From CALEUX01 sp037439945 (lineage in GTDB: Bacteria > Bacteroidota > Bacteroidia > Bacteroidales > Marinilabiliaceae), in the NCBI GenBank assembly GCA_037439945.1, contig JBBIVA010000144.1:1-7276 (forward strand): a stretch of 7,276 bases of DNA, read 5' to 3'. A model generated the notes under the pieces. The model worked only from the letters and a program-made list of their open reading frames with translations. It ran no database searches and was not told the origin of the DNA. Shown here one piece after another: positions 6,065-7,276 of this stretch (positions are counted from its first letter, which is position 1; each line of letters opens with the position of its first letter). Made by a program: the position numbers and the translations under genes.

Positions 6065-7192
6065 ATGAAATTTGTTGCATCCAGTTCAGAATTATTGTCG
6101 CATTTACAGGCCATAAGCCGGGCGATATCGTCCAAAAGCCAATTGCCGGTTCTCGACTGTTTTCTTTTTGATCTTAAGGATAAATCATTGAGCATTACAG
6201 CATCAGACCTTGAGGTAACAATGACTACAAACATGGAAACTGACAGTACAGAAGGCAGTGGGGTTGTAGCCTTACCATCTAAAATTTTGTTGGATATATT
6301 GAAAAAACTTCCCGAACAACCATTAACCTTTGAAATTTCAATGGACTCATTGGTAGTGGATATAATATCGGAGAGGGGGAAGTATAATTTTATAGCACAA
6401 CCAGGTCAGGATTATCCTTCAATTCCGGTGGTAGATGAAGATAAATCAAATAGGATACAGTTACCTGTAAATTTATTGATGACCGGTATAAACAAAACAT
6501 TGTTTGCAACCGCTGACGATGACCTAAGGCCGGTAATGAATGGTATTTTATTTGAATTTTCAGCCGACAGTATGACCTTTGTAGCATCTGATTCTCACAA
6601 ATTAGTTCGCTATCAACGGTTGGATGCAAAAAGTAATTTTGATGCTTCCTTCATACTTCCTAAAAAACCAGCAGGATTGCTAAAAAATGTACTTCCAAGG
6701 GAAAGTGGCGATGTTTTAATTGAATTTGATCATAAAAATGCATTTTTTACTTTGCCTAACTATAAAATGGTTTGCAGGCTTGTTGAAGGTAATTATCCAT
6801 CCTATAATGCTGTAATACCGCAGGATAATCCAAATAAGGCTGTTATAGACAGGGTGGATTTGGCCAATACACTTGGACGTGTTTCAATTTTTGCAAATCA
6901 GGCCAGTAACCTTGTAAAACTACATTTGGTAAATAATGAAATTGTTGTTTCGGCACAGGATATTGATTTTTCAATTTCAGCCTTTGAAAAGCTTCGTTGC
7001 CAGTATGAAGGTGATGAAATGGAAATTGGATTTAAATCACTCTTTTTGGCAGATATCCTGGATAATCTTTCCTCAGGGGATATAATAATTGAGATGTCTG
7101 ATCCATCACGTGCTGCAATTTTATTACCTCTTAATAAAGAAGAAAATGAAGAGGAATTAATGTTGCTAATGCCAATGATGATAAATGCTTAA
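6065..7192 (+). CDS. dnaN: DNA polymerase III beta subunit (sliding clamp)
   Basis: DnaN forms a homodimeric ring around DNA that tethers the replicative polymerase and many repair proteins. The 375 residues cover three similar domains, at about 1-120, 130-245 and 250-375. Family signatures are SSSELLSHLQAISRAISSKS (6-25), LPVLDCFLF (27-35), QPGQDYPSIP (112-121), DLRPVMNGILFEF (153-165), VASDSHKLVRY (173-183, corresponding to the ATDGHRL segment lining the partner-binding pocket), RLVEGNYPSY (238-247) and SDPSRAAILLP (345-355). The C-terminus LLMPMMINA (367-375) retains the MPM motif that forms the other side of that pocket in E. coli. The start at 6065 gives the standard MKFxxSSS opening. 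The acidic stretch KEENEEE (358-364) lies just before the last strand, as in other Bacteroidota clamps. The gene is intact and ends in a strong terminator. dnaA and the replication origin are not in the window. Confidence 0.97.
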   Translation: MKFVASSSELLSHLQAISRAISSKSQLPVLDCFLFDLKDKSLSITASDLEVTMTTNMETDSTEGSGVVALPSKILLDILKKLPEQPLTFEISMDSLVVDIISERGKYNFIAQPGQDYPSIPVVDEDKSNRIQLPVNLLMTGINKTLFATADDDLRPVMNGILFEFSADSMTFVASDSHKLVRYQRLDAKSNFDASFILPKKPAGLLKNVLPRESGDVLIEFDHKNAFFTLPNYKMVCRLVEGNYPSYNAVIPQDNPNKAVIDRVDLANTLGRVSIFANQASNLVKLHLVNNEIVVSAQDIDFSISAFEKLRCQYEGDEMEIGFKSLFLADILDNLSSGDIIIEMSDPSRAAILLPLNKEENEEELMLLMPMMINA

Positions 7193-7220
7193 AAAAAACC
7201 CGCTTATGCGGGTTTTTTTC
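7192..7220 (+). terminator. Intrinsic terminator of dnaN
   Basis: AAAAAAACCCGC (7192-7203) and GCGGGTTTTTTT (7208-7219) are perfect twelve-base reverse complements around the loop TTAT. This is a GC-tipped stem followed by seven T, a classical rho-independent terminator. The A-run begins within the dnaN stop codon (7190-7192), so no spacer separates gene and terminator. Being symmetric, it could also stop transcription arriving from the right on the opposite strand. Confidence 0.92.
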
Positions 7221-7276
7221 TTAATTAGTCCAACGTGAAAAAGACTTTTCGATGCTATAACCATTTGATAACTAAG
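7221..7276. other. Window end, nothing assigned
   Basis: The last 56 bases after the dnaN terminator contain no open frame, palindrome or promoter match I can support. CATTTG near 7262-7267 lacks a properly spaced TA before it. Confidence 0.3.

Noticed and set aside
1..7276. tRNA, rRNA, CRISPR arrays, riboswitches, toxin-antitoxin or defence genes
   Set aside because: I looked in the gaps on both strands and saw no cloverleaf, spaced direct-repeat array, conserved aptamer pattern or defence-type protein.

Overview
This is a stretch of AT-rich chromosome from a member of the Bacteroidota, most likely a Bacteroidales or Marinilabiliales-type organism. Three things point there: GldF and GldG, which are essentially confined to this phylum; starts with no recognisable Shine-Dalgarno sequence; and a perfect match to the Bacteroidota -7 promoter element (TAnnTTTG) ahead of the first complete gene. 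All complete genes lie on the + strand and are intact.

Layout. Positions 1-102 may be the tail of an upstream gene. Positions 108-246 hold a cluster of palindromes built around GTCCCT/AGGGAC cores. A promoter candidate (312-341) leads into surE (380-1168), followed after 23 bases by a small three-segment membrane protein (1192-1491) and then, after 150 bases, by lpxB (1642-2775, lipid A disaccharide synthase). After a 206-base gap comes gldF (2982-3713, membrane permease), then a 381-base gap with an inverted-repeat element (3925-4060), then gldG (4095-5783, the large partner protein of GldF). After a 281-base AT-rich gap comes dnaN (6065-7192, sliding clamp), closed by a strong intrinsic terminator (7192-7220) that overlaps its stop codon. 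The last 56 bases hold nothing I can assign.

How the genes relate. surE, the small membrane protein and lpxB are co-oriented and could share the promoter before surE, although the gap before lpxB leaves room for another start. LpxB makes the lipid A disaccharide of the outer membrane. GldF and GldG are the membrane parts of an ABC-type complex linked to gliding motility in some Bacteroidota; its ATPase partner GldA is not in this window. dnaN is a replication housekeeping gene whose only evident tie to the others is position.

The coding content is ordinary housekeeping and I see no new defence, toxin or secretion system. The parts most worth a second look are non-coding: the palindrome cluster before surE, the 136-base inverted-repeat element separating gldF from gldG, and several similar AT-rich hairpins in the intergenic gaps.
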